Positions 9,903 to 18,788 of a stretch of DNA of 64,000 bases are shown here, piece by piece. Below the pieces are notes generated by a model, which searched no databases, had not been told where the DNA came from, and saw nothing but the letters and a program-made list of their open reading frames with translations. Both the position numbers and the translations under genes were made by a program. Within the stretch, counting starts at the first letter, position 1; the number at the start of each line of letters is the position of its first letter. The DNA is from Comamonas terrigena NBRC 13299 (GTDB taxonomy: Bacteria > Pseudomonadota > Gammaproteobacteria > Burkholderiales > Burkholderiaceae_C), in the NCBI RefSeq assembly GCF_006740045.1, contig NZ_AP019749.1, forward strand, positions 3,491,001 through 3,555,000. The letters are read 5' to 3'.

Positions 9903-9928
9903 AGGCCCATCCCCCGGATGGGCCTTTT
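9903..9928 (+). terminator. Intrinsic terminator after amiC
   Basis: GGCCCATCC-ccc-GGATGGGCC (9904-9924) followed by TTTT, 25 bases after the amiC stop. Confidence 0.8.
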
Positions 9929-10619
9929 GCTTGGCCGCCCCCGGCCTTTCCGGCCCTGCGCGTTGGCCGCAAACGACAGTCGACCCATACCCCTGCTTAC
10001 ACCGTCTGACGGGCGTTCACGGTGGGTATGACCGTCCTTTTGCCACCCTTTTCGCCGCCCTTTTCGCCGCCCTTTTCCTCCTTGCGGCAGCGAGCCGGCC
10101 CACGCCTTTGAGGCCAATCTGCGCTGGCCTGTCCCGGGGGGCTACGCCATCGGGCGCACCGCACCCTGGCACACACGTCCCGGTCTGAAACAACGTTTGC
10201 CACCTACAAAGCGGTAGGACTGGTCCGAAGTACCGCGGCGCACCAGAGCATAAAAATCAACTATCGATCCATAGATTTTCATCATCTCTATGCATTTCAC
10301 CCTCCGTCTCTGCCGTGGCTGCGGATCGCCAGAGAGGAACAGCCGGTGCATTGATTTCTCACACAGCGCTTGAGATTTACAGGTGGTGCACGCTCACTTC
10401 ACAGCAGCCAATCCTGTCGCCGCATCCCCGCCTTGCCAGCACCGCCACACCTTAGTGCAAACCCTAGGAAACATCAAATAAACGTCATTACCCATCCAAA
10501 GTCGCATCGGTTTTGCAAGGAAAAGTGCTTGAATACATGAATCAAATGCAAGCATCTACTTACATAGAAATTTTCAATTCTTGCGCACCGCATTGCCCAT
10601 ACGAGAGAGGCCATTTCCC
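9929..10619. other. amiC-pgaA intergenic region (repeats, likely long pga leader)
   Basis: About 690 bases without a convincing gene. At 9988-10030 there is a compound stem (CATACC and CACCGT pairing with ACGGTG and GGTATG). Directly after it, 10034-10080 holds about four copies of a 12-bp unit (core GCCCTTTTCGCC). From about 10230 onward the DNA becomes markedly more A+T-rich and includes a stem AAAATC/GATTTT around CTAT-cgatcc-ATAG (about 10245-10280) and GCTTG/CAAGC arms near 10527-10553. This A+T-rich part probably holds the pgaABCD promoter and regulatory sites. No strong -10/-35 pair could be fixed by eye. Confidence 0.5.
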
Positions 10620-12932
10620 ATGCACATACGCTCTGCATCCAGCCCTTTCCTGCAGCGAGTGCCCCGGGCCATTTCTGTCGCCGTGCTGGTGACCTGCCTG
10701 GGCAGCGCCGCACTGGCACAAACGCCCTCCGCCCCGGCTGCCCGGGACCAGTTGCTGCAGCTGGCGCAGCAAAAGCGGGACGCCCAGCAGTGGGACGAAG
10801 CGCTGGCGTACTACCGCCAGGGCCGTGCGCAATACCCCCGGGACACGGCCTTCCAGTATGGCGAGATCTATGTGCTGACCGACAGCGGCCAGCAGGCGCA
10901 GGCCAGTGCCCTGGCCGATGGCGTGCTGCGCCAGGCCCCTGACAGTGCCGACGCCCTGCTGGTCAAGGCCTATACGCAGCTGCGACAAAACGGCAGCTTT
11001 GCGGCCCTGGAATATGTCGACCGGGCGCAGCAGATCGCCCCCGGCCAGGGCTATGTGCTGCGTGAATACATTTTTGCGCTGCAGCGGGCGGGCATGGCCC
11101 ACCAGGCACTGGAACTGGCCGCGCGCCAGCCCGGCCTGCTTACCCCCGCCCAGTTCCGTACCCTGCAGGCCGATGAAGCGGCCGAGTGGGTGCGCTTTTC
11201 CCGCGTTACCGCCCGCAGCGAAGCCGAGCGCTTCGCGGTCGCCGACCAGGCCCTGGCACGCTACGACGCACTGCTGGCGCAATGGGCGGCACAGGGCCCG
11301 GAGACGGCGCCGCTGATCCAGCAGGCACGCATCGACCGGCTGCAGGCCCTGCATTCACGCGCCTACATGTCCGAGCTGGTGCGGGAATACGAAGACCTGC
11401 AGGCCGCGGGCGTGGACATCCCGGTCTTCGCCTTGGGTGATGTGGCATCGGCCTATCTCTACCTGCGCCAGCCCGAACAGGCCGAAGCGATCTACCGGAA
11501 ACTGGCGGCATCCGGCTATATGCGCAACGACGACCAGGCACGTCTGGCCCAGGACCAGGGGCTGCTGTACGCCTATACCGACCAGGACCGGCTGGCCGAA
11601 GCACAGCAGCATGTGCGCGCCATGCAGCAGGACTATGCCAAGTGGCGCTATGTGGAAGGCGAAAAATCCAATGTGCCCAACGAGTCCTATCTGGAAGTGC
11701 AGCACACCGCCATCATGGTGGACCTGTATGCCAACGACCTGGCGGGCGGGCAGGCCCGGCTCAAGGATCTGGTGGATGCCGCTCCCTGGAACAACAGCCT
11801 GCGCACCGACCTGGCCTGGGCCTACCGCATGCGGGGCTGGCCGCGCCTGGCCGAGCAGGAACTGAAGATTGCCGAAGGCTACGAGCCGCGCGACCTGAAT
11901 GTGGAAACCCACCAGGGCCAGACGGCGCTGGTGCTGCAGGAATGGCGCCAGGCCGAGCTGCTGAGCGCCGACACCATTGGCCGCTTTCCGGAAGCTCCCT
12001 CCGCCAAGCGCCTAGCCCGCGCCTGGGAGGTCCACAACATGGCGGAACTGCAGGTTTCCGGCTACAAGGGGCTGAGCAGGGGCGGCAGCAACGGCGACGG
12101 CAACCCCGTGTTCGGCAGCCGCGACTTCGGGCTGGAGACCACGCTCTACACCCCGCCGCTGAACTACAACTGGCGTCTGTTTGCAGGGGCGGGACACCGC
12201 ACCGGCAACTTCCCCGAAGGCAAGGGGCAACAGAACTTCGGCCGTGTCGGCCTGGAGTGGCGCAGCCGCGACTGGTGGGCCGAGGCCGAAGTCTCCAGCA
12301 GCAGCTTCGGGCAGGGCTCCAAGACCGGGGCACGCGTGGCGGCGGCCTATGACATCGACGACCACTGGCAACTGAGCGCTGCGGCCAACTGGCGCTCCCG
12401 TGCCACACCGCTGCGCGCCCTGCACAACGGCATCACCAGCAACAGTGTGGAACTGGGCCTGCGCTGGCGCCAAAGCGAGCTGCGGGAGTGGAGCGTCGGC
12501 ATCACCCCGTCGCGCTTCAGCGATGGCAACCACCGCACCGAGCTGCTGGTCACCGGCAAGGAACGCCTGCTGACCCGCACCACCTGGTTCCTGGACCTGG
12601 GGATCGAGGGCTACGCGGCGCGCAACTCCCGCACCGATGTGCCGTACTACAGCCCGCGCCGTGAAGTGGGGCTGATGCCTTCGCTGCAATGGAACCACAC
12701 GATCTACCAGCGCTATGAAACGCAATGGACCCAGAAAGCCAGCATCGGCCTGGGTGGGGTGCACCAGCAGGGCTATGGCACGGGCGCCGCGCAATTCATC
12801 AGCTACGGGCAGCGCTACAAGCACAACGATGTGCTGGAGATGGGGGCCACGCTGTCTGTACTGCGCCGCCCCTATGACGGGGTGCATGAGCGCGAATGGC
12901 GTCTTGTGTTTGATCTGACTTACCGATTCTGA
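10620..12932 (+). CDS. pgaA: PNAG outer-membrane export porin PgaA
   Basis: Exports poly-beta-1,6-N-acetylglucosamine across the outer membrane. It has 770 residues with a signal peptide ending ...GSAALA. The periplasmic half (about 40-480) is a tetratricopeptide-repeat superhelix seen as recurring LxxAxxxxRxGxxxxA blocks. The last 300 residues alternate aromatic and polar strands and end in the terminal aromatic motif LTYRF of beta-barrel proteins. The ATG at 10620 is preferred over 10581 because AGAGAGG lies 9 bases before it and the signal peptide starts there. First gene of pgaABCD; pgaB begins 8 bases after the stop. Confidence 0.93.
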   Translation: MHIRSASSPFLQRVPRAISVAVLVTCLGSAALAQTPSAPAARDQLLQLAQQKRDAQQWDEALAYYRQGRAQYPRDTAFQYGEIYVLTDSGQQAQASALADGVLRQAPDSADALLVKAYTQLRQNGSFAALEYVDRAQQIAPGQGYVLREYIFALQRAGMAHQALELAARQPGLLTPAQFRTLQADEAAEWVRFSRVTARSEAERFAVADQALARYDALLAQWAAQGPETAPLIQQARIDRLQALHSRAYMSELVREYEDLQAAGVDIPVFALGDVASAYLYLRQPEQAEAIYRKLAASGYMRNDDQARLAQDQGLLYAYTDQDRLAEAQQHVRAMQQDYAKWRYVEGEKSNVPNESYLEVQHTAIMVDLYANDLAGGQARLKDLVDAAPWNNSLRTDLAWAYRMRGWPRLAEQELKIAEGYEPRDLNVETHQGQTALVLQEWRQAELLSADTIGRFPEAPSAKRLARAWEVHNMAELQVSGYKGLSRGGSNGDGNPVFGSRDFGLETTLYTPPLNYNWRLFAGAGHRTGNFPEGKGQQNFGRVGLEWRSRDWWAEAEVSSSSFGQGSKTGARVAAAYDIDDHWQLSAAANWRSRATPLRALHNGITSNSVELGLRWRQSELREWSVGITPSRFSDGNHRTELLVTGKERLLTRTTWFLDLGIEGYAARNSRTDVPYYSPRREVGLMPSLQWNHTIYQRYETQWTQKASIGLGGVHQQGYGTGAAQFISYGQRYKHNDVLEMGATLSVLRRPYDGVHEREWRLVFDLTYRF

Positions 12933-12940
12933 AGCAAGCC

Positions 12941-14983
12941 ATGAACACACCCACCCGCTCCTTCCGCCGCCTGCTGGCCTTGCTGCTGTCCGCCGCCGCA
13001 CTGCTCGGGGCTGGCTGTGCCAAAGACATTCCGGTGTTCACCCCGCCCGCCGAACGCACTGTCGCCAGCCATGACAAGGCCTGGCCCCGCAACCACTATC
13101 TGACCCTGGCCTACCACGCCATCCAGGACGGCGTGGCCGACCAGTCCTTCATTGCCGTGCGCACGGACCAGCTGGTGGCGCAGCTGCAATGGCTGCGCAT
13201 GAACGGCTACCAGGCCGTGTCGGTGGACCAGATCCTGGCCGCCCAGAAAGGCGGTCCGGAGCTTCCGCCCAAGGCCGTGCTGCTGACGTTCGACGATGGC
13301 TACAAGGACTTCTACACCCGGGTGATCCCTCTGCTGCGCAGCTTCCACTGGCCGGCGGTGCTGGCGCCGGTGGGCAGCTGGATGCTGACCCCGGCCTCCC
13401 AGCCCGTGATCTTTGGCGATGAACCTGCCCCCCGGGAGCTGTTCCTGAACGCAAAGGAGCTGGGCCAGGTGGCCAAGTCGCCGCTGGTGGAAATCGGCGC
13501 CCACACCTTCGCCTCCCACAAGGGCAGCCAGGGCAACCCCCAGGGCAATCTGATGCCCCATATGGCCAACCACCAGTACCTGCCGGACCAGCAGCGCTAC
13601 GAGACCTCGCAGGAATTCCAGCAGCGGGTGCGCGACGATGTGCGGGCCGTCACGCGCACCATCATCGAAACCACAGGCCGCAAGCCCCGGGTCTGGGTCT
13701 GGCCCTACGGCCGCGCCAGCGGCGAAGCGCTGCAGATCATCCGCGAAGAAGGCTACGAGCTGTTCCTGACCCTGGAAGTGGGTCTGGCCGATGTGCAGAA
13801 ACCCGACAACGTGCCGCGCCTGCTGATGACGGGGCGCGACAACATCGAGTCGATTGCGGCACTGATGGTGGACGAGGCTCCCTCCCCCAATCTGCGGGTC
13901 GCGCACATCGATCTGGACTACCTGTACGACGCCGATCCGGCGCAGCAGGCCAAGAACCTGGACCTGCTGGTGCAGCGCATTGCGGACATGAAGATCAACA
14001 CCGTCTTCCTGCAGGCGTTTTCCGATCCCGATGGCGACGGTCTGGTCCGGGAGGTCTACTTTCCCAACACGGTGCTGCCCATGCGTGCCGACCTCTTCAA
14101 CCGTGTGGCCTGGCAGCTGGCCAGCCGCGGCGGTGTGCGCGTCTATGCCTGGATGCCGGTGCTGAGCCTGGCGCTGGACGACAGCTACCCACGCGTCAGC
14201 CGATGGAACCCGGCCGATGGCCAGGTGGCGGTCGATCCCGGGCAGTACCAGCGCCTGAGCCCTTTCAATGCCCGCAACCGCGCGGCCGTCGGCAGGCTGT
14301 ACGAGGACCTGGCCCGCCATGCATCGTTTGCCGGGGTGCTCTACCACGATGATGCCCTGCTGTCCGATTTTGAGGATGCCGGCCCCGATGCCCTGGCGGC
14401 CTATGAGCGTGCCGGGCTGCCCCAGGACATCCGTGCCATCCGCGCGGATCCGGCGCTGATGCAGCGCTGGACACGCTTCAAATCCCAGGCCCTGGTGCAG
14501 TTCACGCAGGAGCTGACGGACAAGGTGCGCAGGATCCGCGGCCCGGAAATCAAGACCGCCCGCAACATTTTTGCTGCCCCGATCCTGGACCCCAAGGCCG
14601 AACAATGGTTCGCGCAGAACCCCGACGACTTCCTGAACGCCTATGACTGGACCGCACCGATGGCCATGCCCTACATGGAATCGGTGCCCCGGCAGGACGC
14701 CAACCGCTGGCTGGACCAGCTGGTGGACCACATGGCCCAACGCCCGGGCGCGCTGCAGAAAACCATTTTCGAGCTGCAGACGCGCGACTGGCGCCAACCC
14801 GGCGCGCACGCGTCTTCCACCGCTCAGCTGATCGACTCCCAGGTGATTGCCACCTGGATGCGCCGGCTGCAACTGCGTGGCGTGCAGCACTACGGCTATT
14901 ACCCGGATGACTTCACCCAGGACCATCCCGTGCTGAAGGACATCCGTCCCCACATGTCCATTACCTGGTATCCCTACCCATGA
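12941..14983 (+). CDS. pgaB: PNAG N-deacetylase lipoprotein PgaB
   Basis: Partially de-N-acetylates PNAG in the periplasm, which is needed for export through PgaA. It has 680 residues. The lipoprotein signal ends LLGAGC with Cys26 as the lipidation site. The polysaccharide deacetylase domain (about 50-290) shows LTLAYHAI and [11 protein letters not shown], whose D118-D119 are the catalytic base and metal ligand. The C-terminal half (about 310-670) matches the GH153 glycoside-hydrolase-like domain of PgaB, seen in [11 protein letters not shown] and [17 protein letters not shown]. Its last codons overlap the pgaC start (ATGA). Confidence 0.95.
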   Translation: MNTPTRSFRRLLALLLSAAALLGAGCAKDIPVFTPPAERTVASHDKAWPRNHYLTLAYHAIQDGVADQSFIAVRTDQLVAQLQWLRMNGYQAVSVDQILAAQKGGPELPPKAVLLTFDDGYKDFYTRVIPLLRSFHWPAVLAPVGSWMLTPASQPVIFGDEPAPRELFLNAKELGQVAKSPLVEIGAHTFASHKGSQGNPQGNLMPHMANHQYLPDQQRYETSQEFQQRVRDDVRAVTRTIIETTGRKPRVWVWPYGRASGEALQIIREEGYELFLTLEVGLADVQKPDNVPRLLMTGRDNIESIAALMVDEAPSPNLRVAHIDLDYLYDADPAQQAKNLDLLVQRIADMKINTVFLQAFSDPDGDGLVREVYFPNTVLPMRADLFNRVAWQLASRGGVRVYAWMPVLSLALDDSYPRVSRWNPADGQVAVDPGQYQRLSPFNARNRAAVGRLYEDLARHASFAGVLYHDDALLSDFEDAGPDALAAYERAGLPQDIRAIRADPALMQRWTRFKSQALVQFTQELTDKVRRIRGPEIKTARNIFAAPILDPKAEQWFAQNPDDFLNAYDWTAPMAMPYMESVPRQDANRWLDQLVDHMAQRPGALQKTIFELQTRDWRQPGAHASSTAQLIDSQVIATWMRRLQLRGVQHYGYYPDDFTQDHPVLKDIRPHMSITWYPYP

Positions 14984-16326
14984 AACACCGAATCTTTGCC
15001 TTTGTGCTCATGGTGTGTGTCATCGCCATGCCATTCGTGGTCGCCGTGGCTGTCACGGGCGACCTGGTCCTGGACTTTGTCTTCTTCTACCCGCTGCTGA
15101 TGTCGGCGCTGTGGATGGCGGGGGGCCTGTATTTCTATCTGCACCTGGAGCGCGCATGGAAATGGGGTGACCGCCTGGAAGACCGCGAGGTGCCCCCCCT
15201 GCCCGGCTCACCCCAGGTGGCCATCATCATCCCCTGCTTCAACGAAGAAAAGAATGCCGAGGAGACCTTGCTGGCGGCGCTGCAGCAGCGCTACGCGAAT
15301 GTGGAGGTGATCGCCGTCAACGATGGCTCCTCCGACGGCACGGCCGTCCTGCTGGAACGCATGGCAGCCGCCCACCCCCGCCTGCGCGTGGTGCACCTGG
15401 CCGAAAACCAGGGCAAGGCCATGGCGCTGCGCATGGGCGCGCTGTCGTCCAACAGCGAGTACCTGGTCTGCATCGATGGCGACGCCATTCTCGACCCCGA
15501 TGCCGTGTCCTTTCTGGTGCGGCCCATGCTGGACAACCCGCGCGTCGGCGCCGTGACCGGCAACCCCCGGGTGCGCACGCGCTCCACGCTGGTGGGCATT
15601 GTCCAGGTCGGCGAGTTCTCGTCCATCATCGGCCTGATCAAGCGCACCCAGCGGGTGTACGGCCAGGTGTTCACCGTGTCGGGTGTGATTGCGGCTTTCC
15701 GCCGCCAGGCACTGGACCGCGTGGGCTACTGGAGCCTGGACATGGTGACCGAGGACATCGACATCAGCTGGAAGCTGCAGCGCGACCACTGGTCCATCTT
15801 CTACGAACCCCGCGCGCTGGGCTGGATTCTGATGCCCGAAACCCTGCGCGGCCTGTGGAAGCAGCGCCTGCGCTGGGCCCAGGGCGGCGCCGAGATCTTC
15901 CTGAAGAACTTCGGCAGCCTGCTGCGCTGGCGCAACCGCCGCATGTGGCCGCTGCTGGCGGAGTTTCTGGTCTCCACCCTGTGGGCCTACGCCTTTGTGC
16001 TGTCGATCCTGCTGTTCCTGCTGGGTAAGGTCATGCCGCTGCCGACCCATATCCATGTGGAAACCCTGTTCCCGCCGGCGTTCACCGGCCTGGTGCTGGG
16101 GGCCACCTGTCTGCTGCAGTTCGCGGTCAGCATCTACATCGACCGGCGCTATGAGAAAGGCCTGGTCGGCACCCTGTTCTGGGTGATCTGGTACCCGCTG
16201 GTGTTCTGGATGACCAATCTGTTCACCAGCCTGGTGAGCTTTCCCAAGGTCATGCTGCGCCGCCAGCCCCAGCGCGCCCGCTGGGTCAGCCCGGACCGGG
16301 GTATCCAACAACTGGAGACACCATGA
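14980..16326 (+). CDS. pgaC: PNAG synthase glycosyltransferase PgaC
   Basis: Processive family-2 glycosyltransferase that polymerises UDP-GlcNAc into PNAG at the inner membrane, with PgaD. It has 448 residues. Two N-terminal membrane segments precede the catalytic domain. The sugar-nucleotide motif [10 protein letters not shown], the DxD-type [11 protein letters not shown], the acceptor motif [10 protein letters not shown] and the processivity motif QRLRW are all present. Several C-terminal membrane helices follow. The start overlaps the pgaB stop and the end overlaps the pgaD start, so the operon is translationally coupled. Confidence 0.97.
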   Translation: MKHRIFAFVLMVCVIAMPFVVAVAVTGDLVLDFVFFYPLLMSALWMAGGLYFYLHLERAWKWGDRLEDREVPPLPGSPQVAIIIPCFNEEKNAEETLLAALQQRYANVEVIAVNDGSSDGTAVLLERMAAAHPRLRVVHLAENQGKAMALRMGALSSNSEYLVCIDGDAILDPDAVSFLVRPMLDNPRVGAVTGNPRVRTRSTLVGIVQVGEFSSIIGLIKRTQRVYGQVFTVSGVIAAFRRQALDRVGYWSLDMVTEDIDISWKLQRDHWSIFYEPRALGWILMPETLRGLWKQRLRWAQGGAEIFLKNFGSLLRWRNRRMWPLLAEFLVSTLWAYAFVLSILLFLLGKVMPLPTHIHVETLFPPAFTGLVLGATCLLQFAVSIYIDRRYEKGLVGTLFWVIWYPLVFWMTNLFTSLVSFPKVMLRRQPQRARWVSPDRGIQQLETP

Positions 16327-16850
16327 TGGCCACCCCCACCACACCGGCAGCCAACCACCTGCCGCTTGAAATCGATGCCTCCACCATGGTGATCCGCAGC
16401 CAGCGCTCCGCGTTCCGGCATGCGGTGGACTGGATCGTGACCCTGCTGGCCTGGTGCGCCTTTCTGTACCTGCTGGTCCGCGGCATCATGGCCGTGGGCA
16501 GCAACCAGATGCAGGGCGTGGACATGCCGTTCTTCTCCCGCGTCATGCCGTCCGTGGACACCTTGATCATCTACGCCCTGGCCATGGTGCTGCAGGGTCT
16601 GTTCCTGCTGGTCTGGGCGCTGTACAACTGGAGCCGTTTCCACGGCAAGACCCGCCGCAGTTCCGCCAGCGCCCTGGACGATGCACGTCTGACCCGCAGC
16701 TACGGCATCGACCAGGCGGCCCTCGACAACCTGCGTTCCCAACCGGTATCGGTGATCCACCATGCGCCTGACGGCTCGATCACGGCCATCGCCCAGGAGC
16801 GTGCAGCACCCCGCTCGCGCACGGAGCCGCCCAGCCTGCGCCAGGCATGA
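16323..16850 (+). CDS. pgaD: PNAG biosynthesis accessory protein PgaD
   Basis: Small inner-membrane partner of PgaC; in E. coli the PgaCD complex is switched on by cyclic di-GMP. It has 175 residues with two clear transmembrane segments (about 40-60 and 82-103) and a cytoplasmic C-terminal tail that is longer than in E. coli and rich in Arg/Ser/Pro. The conserved feature IIRSQR-like opening ([16 protein letters not shown]) is present. It overlaps pgaC by four bases and closes the operon. Confidence 0.9.
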   Translation: MMATPTTPAANHLPLEIDASTMVIRSQRSAFRHAVDWIVTLLAWCAFLYLLVRGIMAVGSNQMQGVDMPFFSRVMPSVDTLIIYALAMVLQGLFLLVWALYNWSRFHGKTRRSSASALDDARLTRSYGIDQAALDNLRSQPVSVIHHAPDGSITAIAQERAAPRSRTEPPSLRQA

Positions 16851-16992
16851 AACAACCGAGACAAAGCGTAGCCCTCCTTGCGTCCTACATGGATACCCGA
16901 TGGATGTCCGACACGCTGGTGCAGCCCAGCAGGCAAGACTGTCTGCAATGGGGCTGCGCACTGCAGCTCACAGATGGATGAAAGGAGCTGAA

Positions 16993-17214
16993 ATGCACAC
17001 ATTGCAACGCCTTGGTAGCTGTGTCGCCGTGCTGGCATTGGCAGCAGGCCTCGGTGGCTGTGCCAACAACCAGCAACTGGGGACGGGCGTAGGCGCCGTC
17101 GCCGGTGGGGTGGTGGGGGATGCCGTTTTCGGCGGCCCTGTCGGCACTATCGGTGGTGCGGCCGCAGGCGCCGTGATTGGCAACCAGATCGGCAAGAACC
17201 AGGACCGCCGCTGA
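16993..17214 (+). CDS. Glycine-zipper lipoprotein (copy 1)
   Basis: A 73-residue protein. It has a lipoprotein signal ending LGGC (Cys23) and then a membrane glycine zipper with GxxxG-type spacing (GTGVGAVAGGVVGDAVFGGP and GTIGGAAAGAVIGNQIG). The family is linked to outer-membrane lipoproteins and stress or biofilm proteins, but no exact role can be assigned. The ATG at 16993 is supported by AAGGAG 5 bases upstream. It follows pgaD by 142 bases in the same direction and is closed by a strong terminator. It is closely related to copy 2 at 18357. Confidence 0.85.
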   Translation: MHTLQRLGSCVAVLALAAGLGGCANNQQLGTGVGAVAGGVVGDAVFGGPVGTIGGAAAGAVIGNQIGKNQDRR

Positions 17215-17282
17215 CCGCCTGGACGGGGGACTGCCAACCCCCGGCCACCGTGCCGGGCGTGGCTGGCAGCGCACCCGCCATG

Positions 17283-17317
17283 AAAAAAGCCACTGCAGCG
17301 CTGCAGTGGCTTTTTTT
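17283..17317. terminator. Bidirectional intrinsic terminator
   Basis: A6, a perfect 22-bp palindrome (GCCACTGCAGC|GCTGCAGTGGC, 17289-17310) and T7. It serves the lipoprotein on the plus strand and dedA on the minus strand. Confidence 0.95.
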
Positions 17318-17357
17318 GTCCCGGCCCGCACGGCGCCGTGCGGGATCCGCCCTCCGG

Positions 17358-18014
17358 TCAGCGGATGGCGACCTGCTGCTCCTTGCGGCCGGCGCGCCAG
17401 GCGCCGTAGATGGCGATCAGGCCCGGCACCAGAATCAGCGCCCAGATGATCTTTTCCAGGTGCTGCTTCACAAATGCCAGATTGCCGAAGAAATAGCCGG
17501 CGGCCGTGATGCCCAGCACCCAGATCAGTGCACCCACCACGTTGAACAGCGTGAACTTGCCGCGTCCCATGTGCGCCACACCGGCCACGAACGGCGCAAA
17601 CGTGCGAATGAACGGCATGAACCGCGCCAGGATGATGGTGATGCCGCCATAGCGCTCATAGAAGTTGTGCGCCTGGTCAAACGCCCGGCGGTTGAACCAG
17701 CGCGAATCCTCCCACTGGAACACCTTGGGCCCCAGAAAGCGCCCGATGCTGTAGTTGCTCTGGTCGCCCAGGATCGCCGCGGCCAGCAACACCCCGCAGG
17801 CCAGCGAATAGTCCATCATGCCGGCGCCGGCCAGCGCACCGACGATGAACAGCAGCGAGTCGCCCGGCAGAAACGGCATGACCACCACGCCGGTTTCCAC
17901 AAACACGATGAGGAACAACAGTCCGTACACCCACGGACCATAGGCCAGCACAAACGCCTCCAGGTGCTTGTCCACGTGGAGGATGAAGTCGATCAGAAAC
18001 TGGATGATTTCCAA
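17358..18014 (-). CDS. DedA family membrane protein
   Basis: Inner-membrane protein of 218 residues in the DedA/SNARE-associated (VTT domain) family. Members act in membrane homeostasis and some flip undecaprenyl-phosphate or phosphatidylethanolamine. The family motifs are visible: ETGVVVMPFLPGDSLLF with the glutamate and PGDSLL, GDQSNYSIGR, and the basic signature RFMPFIRTFAPFVAG. The likely start is a TTG at 18014 preceded by GAGAGAG, because no ATG fits and the residues further upstream (Arg/Ser-rich) are not family-like. It is flanked on both sides by the two glycine-zipper lipoproteins. Confidence 0.9.
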   Translation of the reverse strand: MEIIQFLIDFILHVDKHLEAFVLAYGPWVYGLLFLIVFVETGVVVMPFLPGDSLLFIVGALAGAGMMDYSLACGVLLAAAILGDQSNYSIGRFLGPKVFQWEDSRWFNRRAFDQAHNFYERYGGITIILARFMPFIRTFAPFVAGVAHMGRGKFTLFNVVGALIWVLGITAAGYFFGNLAFVKQHLEKIIWALILVPGLIAIYGAWRAGRKEQQVAIR

Positions 18015-18356
18015 AATGCGCTCTCTCAGTAATCGGTAGGGCGTGGGGCCGTCATTCCAGCGGATTTTTCGGCACACGCTCAGAACGCCCACCCATCGGT
18101 GCGCGCTTGCTGCGCGTACTGTAGCGCTGTCGGTGGTGCCGCTGCACCTTGCGTGGAATTTGCACACCTTTTCATGCAATAGAAACCTTTGCTTTCAAGC
18201 AATTCGATTTGCCCTGTCAACGCATGCGCTTTGTTACACATCTTTATGTGCCGGCGACAGGTTCTTCGCAAAACCCGGCCTGCGAGACGGCACAGTGCGC
18301 CCATGCGCCAACAACTCCGTTGGTGAGAGTTGGTGATTCCATAAGGAGGAATTGTT

Positions 18357-18596
18357 GTGATGAAGCGAACCCTGGCCCTGACCACCCTGACCCTGGCTGC
18401 CTTCGGCATGGCCGGATGTGCCCACCACCCATCGAACAGCCAGATCGGCACCGGTGTGGGTGCCGTCGCCGGCGGCGTGCTGGGCAATGCCCTCTTCGGC
18501 GGCCCGGTGGGCACCATCGGCGGCGCCGCTGCCGGCGCCCTGCTGGGCAATGAAGTGGGCAAGAACAGCGAAGGCGGCCGCCGTTACCGCCGCTGA
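18357..18596 (+). CDS. Glycine-zipper lipoprotein (copy 2)
   Basis: A 79-residue protein with a lipoprotein signal ending MAGC and a glycine zipper almost the same as copy 1 (GTGVGAVAGGVLGNALFGGP, then GTIGGAAAGALLGNEVGKN). A strong AAGGAGGA at 18343-18350 precedes a GTG at 18357 and an ATG at 18360; either could start translation. It ends in an Arg-rich tail and is followed by a terminator. Together with copy 1 it looks like a duplication now separated by dedA. Function unknown. Confidence 0.85.
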   Translation: MMKRTLALTTLTLAAFGMAGCAHHPSNSQIGTGVGAVAGGVLGNALFGGPVGTIGGAAAGALLGNEVGKNSEGGRRYRR

Positions 18597-18660
18597 GCCC
18601 CTTCCCGGTCGACCTGGTACTGATCCGCGCCGGCTGCCTGCGGCCAGCGCGTTCACTTCA

Positions 18661-18690
18661 CCCGCCGCCCCCAGGGCTGCGGGTTTTTTT
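18661..18690 (+). terminator. Intrinsic terminator after glycine-zipper lipoprotein 2
   Basis: CCCGCCGCCC-cca-GGGCTGCGGG, one mismatch in the stem, followed by T7 (18684-18690). Confidence 0.85.
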
Positions 18691-18788
18691 ATGCCCGCAC
18701 CTGTTCCACTCCGGCCCGCCCCTATCCCGGCCTGCGGTATGGCCGCCGCGGCGGGCACCCGGGCCGGCACTGCATAGAATCACCGGCA

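Noticed and set aside
12920..14953. 677-codon minus-strand frame opposite pgaB
   Set aside because: A mirror of a real gene, with no domain recognised.
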